A stretch of DNA of 64,000 nucleotides from the NCBI GenBank assembly GCA_002914805.1, contig JXTB01000040.1:1132383-1196382 (forward strand), in the 5' to 3' direction. Numbering within the stretch: the first letter of the stretch is position 1; each line of letters opens with the position of its first letter. The position numbers and the translations under genes are program-made. Positions 61,736 through 64,000 of this stretch are shown piece after piece. Origin of the DNA: Parasponia andersonii. Taxonomy: Eukaryota; Streptophyta; Magnoliopsida; Rosales; Cannabaceae. The notes beneath the pieces were generated by a model. The model was given only the letters and a program-made list of their open reading frames with translations, was not told the origin of the DNA and ran no database searches.

Positions 61736-63147
61736 TGTATTGGGCTATTTCTAACACACAGACTAAGTAATATAAATAGTAGGAAAGTGGCAAATTTTAT
61801 AATGAGCACACGGTTTACAAATGCTAAGTACTAACCGTAACTAGTTATCAATTTATCCAAACGATAATAAATGGTTGTTTTGAGCAAAAAATAAAATGTA
61901 AATTCAATGTAAAAGACAATAATAGAAATCAAAATAAGCACCTAAAGATAGTTTTAACAACAATGACAAAGAGCCTAGGAAAGCAATCTACCCTCTAACT
62001 CCTCCAATTACTAGTTTTCCTCACCATTCAGTCATTCATTTTGAGTTAACAACTAAGAATTTAATAGTATTCACAAACTCCTTTCCAAGACATAACTGAA
62101 AATATCTAAACAAGATAATATGTTATTCCTAACATAAATCGATTAGACTTATTAAGTACGGTGATTCTCACACAAATGTTGCATAAGTTACATAGATGTA
62201 TTCCTATCCTATGTAAACTCACCCTACACTAGGCAATCTTATATTGCTCAACATATATCCAAACCTAAATTCTCATTTCCAAGTTTATATAGGTTTCACT
62301 TAACAAGTCTATTTAGTGACTAAGTAAATAGATGTATTAAGCATAAAGTAAAATAATTAACTCATCAATGGCTATCAAGAATAATTGAGGAAAAAAAATC
62401 AATTTAATTATATTAGAGTTGTGATTGACTCCTTAGAATTGTACTTTAATGCATAGTCATACAAAGAGAAACACAATAGAGATGATAAATATTATCCACG
62501 CTCATTGTAACAAAATGGAAGATTAAAACTAAAGGAAGAGAAAAGAAAAACTCTTTGAAGCTTTTCCAATTTGGTTGTCGCCTCTTGAATCCCCCCTCTT
62601 CTTGTTGTTTTCTCCTTAGAATGCTCTCAAAACCCTTTGGTTGCTAGGGTTTTTTCCCTCCTTTTCCAGATGAGTTCAAGAGAGATTAAATACTAATTTG
62701 GTTACGATCCAGAAATTCATCAACTTGTTCTACACTTTTTCGTGCTACGCCACTGACACAGTCGAGTGGTTGGCACTGCAGCGTTAGACTGTAGTACTAT
62801 GGTGCCCCAAAATCCAAGAGACAGCGCCATGGGTGTGGCGCTACAGTGCCAAAATATTAATCACGCAACGCCATGGAGTGGTGCTATGGCGCCACAATGC
62901 GCAGCTTTTTTTCCCATTCCTAGCACTATTGTGTACTGCTGAGACATCATCCATCCGTCTTTGCTCGTGAATGATCAAAATTATCGTGGTTTAGCCTCAG
63001 TTTTACTTAAAAAGTCAGCAATCTTCGCTCAACGACTTCTCACCTGAAATAGACATAAAAAACAACAAATCGGATAAAAAGAGCGCATAGATCAGATATT
63101 CTTAAGCTTGAAAATATGCTAAAGTTAGGTATAGAATCCACTTAACA
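61736..63147 (-). mobile_element. LTR-like repeat, probably a solo LTR (copy D)
   Basis: The block reads 'tgtattgggctatttct...' to '...ccacttaaca' and aligns end to end with 10289-11770. It carries a similar patch of GC-rich palindromic words (62745-62910). Flanking 5-mers (aggca, gcaag) do not match. No coding frame is conserved. Confidence 0.5.
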
Positions 63148-64000
63148 GCAAGGGCTAAGGCTGTTCGGGTACTGGTTCGACCGCGCCTGAACAGGCTTAT
63201 GGGATTTTTTGAAAATGGCTGAGGACTTCAGGTGAGAAGAGGAGAAAATCCGAGGTTTTAAGCACAATTGTTAAAACTATAGCACACATGGTGAGATCTG
63301 GTTGGTTTTATACTGTTCACATTATTTACACTTTTTACTTGGTTTTCATAATTTTTTTTCCCTTATGCCTTTTACTGAATTTCACTTCAGTCCCTTCTTT
63401 TCAAACATTCTTTTCATTTTATTCTAAATAAACCTAGAATTAGTCAAGTCTACATATATCCCAGGTATTTTTTTCAAATATTCCAAATATTTGAATTTAC
63501 TAAAGTGCCATTAGTCAAAAATTTACTTATTTTCCCTTTTAAAAATCTGGATTTTACCCTAAGCCTCTTCCGCCATCATGGCCATTGCTAATAGAAGTAT
63601 ACCATGTACAAAAAATCTTATTTTACACTCTCCATGATTTTCATAACCTCCATCCATACTTTTAAGTGTTAATTTCCCTGATCTTCAATTGAACCATGCT
63701 CATCAAATGTCCCAAAGTTACAATATACACTTCAAGCCCTTATTAACGTGCTTTGTTTCTCATAATTCTATCTTAGACCATCTGTTAGAAAAGAATTAAT
63801 AGTCACAATGCAACGAACTTATCGTTTTAAGTGAGAAATATGTTACTATCAACTTTTGTGTATTGTGTAAATGAGTAACTCTATCAACTGAAACCTTAGC
63901 TCGAATCAAAATCTCATTAATTCACCTTCTCTTTTGTAACAACGCACTAGCAGAACTTCTGAACTTTTGTACCTTTCAGAAACTAATTTTGCATACCCTG
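63148..64000. other. Intergenic, no gene seen
   Basis: No repeat pairing or coding pattern was recognised. The first 150 bp are less AT-rich than the rest. Confidence 0.4.

Overview
The window looks like draft-assembly nuclear DNA from a eudicot plant. The evidence is AT-rich sequence, genes with GT-AG introns, plant CYP71-type cytochrome P450s, an AFC2-type LAMMER kinase, and many Copia, Gypsy and DNA-transposon relics. I cannot name the species. There is one 745-base N gap (49978-50722) and one single-base N (56762) that looks like a contig join.

Layout. 1-14450 is a nest of repeats: a degraded CACTA-like element, a Mutator-like element with long inverted ends that carries a solo LTR, parts of two different Copia elements on the minus strand, and an LTR-like repeat between them. 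15060-17773 (minus) holds a complete CYP71-type P450 and a duplicated fragment of its 3' end. 18660-21639 (minus) is a complete 11-exon AFC2-type kinase gene. 21750-27036 is intergenic and contains a hAT-like non-autonomous element. 27037-32577 is a decayed Ty3/Gypsy element with both LTRs. 32930-34870 is an unclassified repeat. 36834-40083 (plus) is a second complete P450. 41478 to about 48931 is a decayed Tat/Ogre-like Gypsy element on the minus strand. 49723-54719 is a young Copia element with an exact target-site duplication, inserted 94 bp upstream of the start codon of a third, broken P450 (54814-56761). That P450 is cut off at the single N and followed by a near-identical 2.29-kb copy of part of the Tat/Ogre-like element. 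59056-64000 is repeats and AT-rich DNA.

How the genes relate. The three P450s share one phase-0 intron at the same place and form a local CYP71 cluster of the kind that makes specialised metabolites. The two plus-strand copies are close paralogues, one apparently functional and one dying. No other biosynthetic enzyme is visible. The AFC2 gene is a conserved housekeeping kinase that phosphorylates splicing factors and has no evident link to the P450s. I see no tRNA, rRNA or CRISPR array. Exon boundaries, repeat limits and identity counts were worked out by eye.
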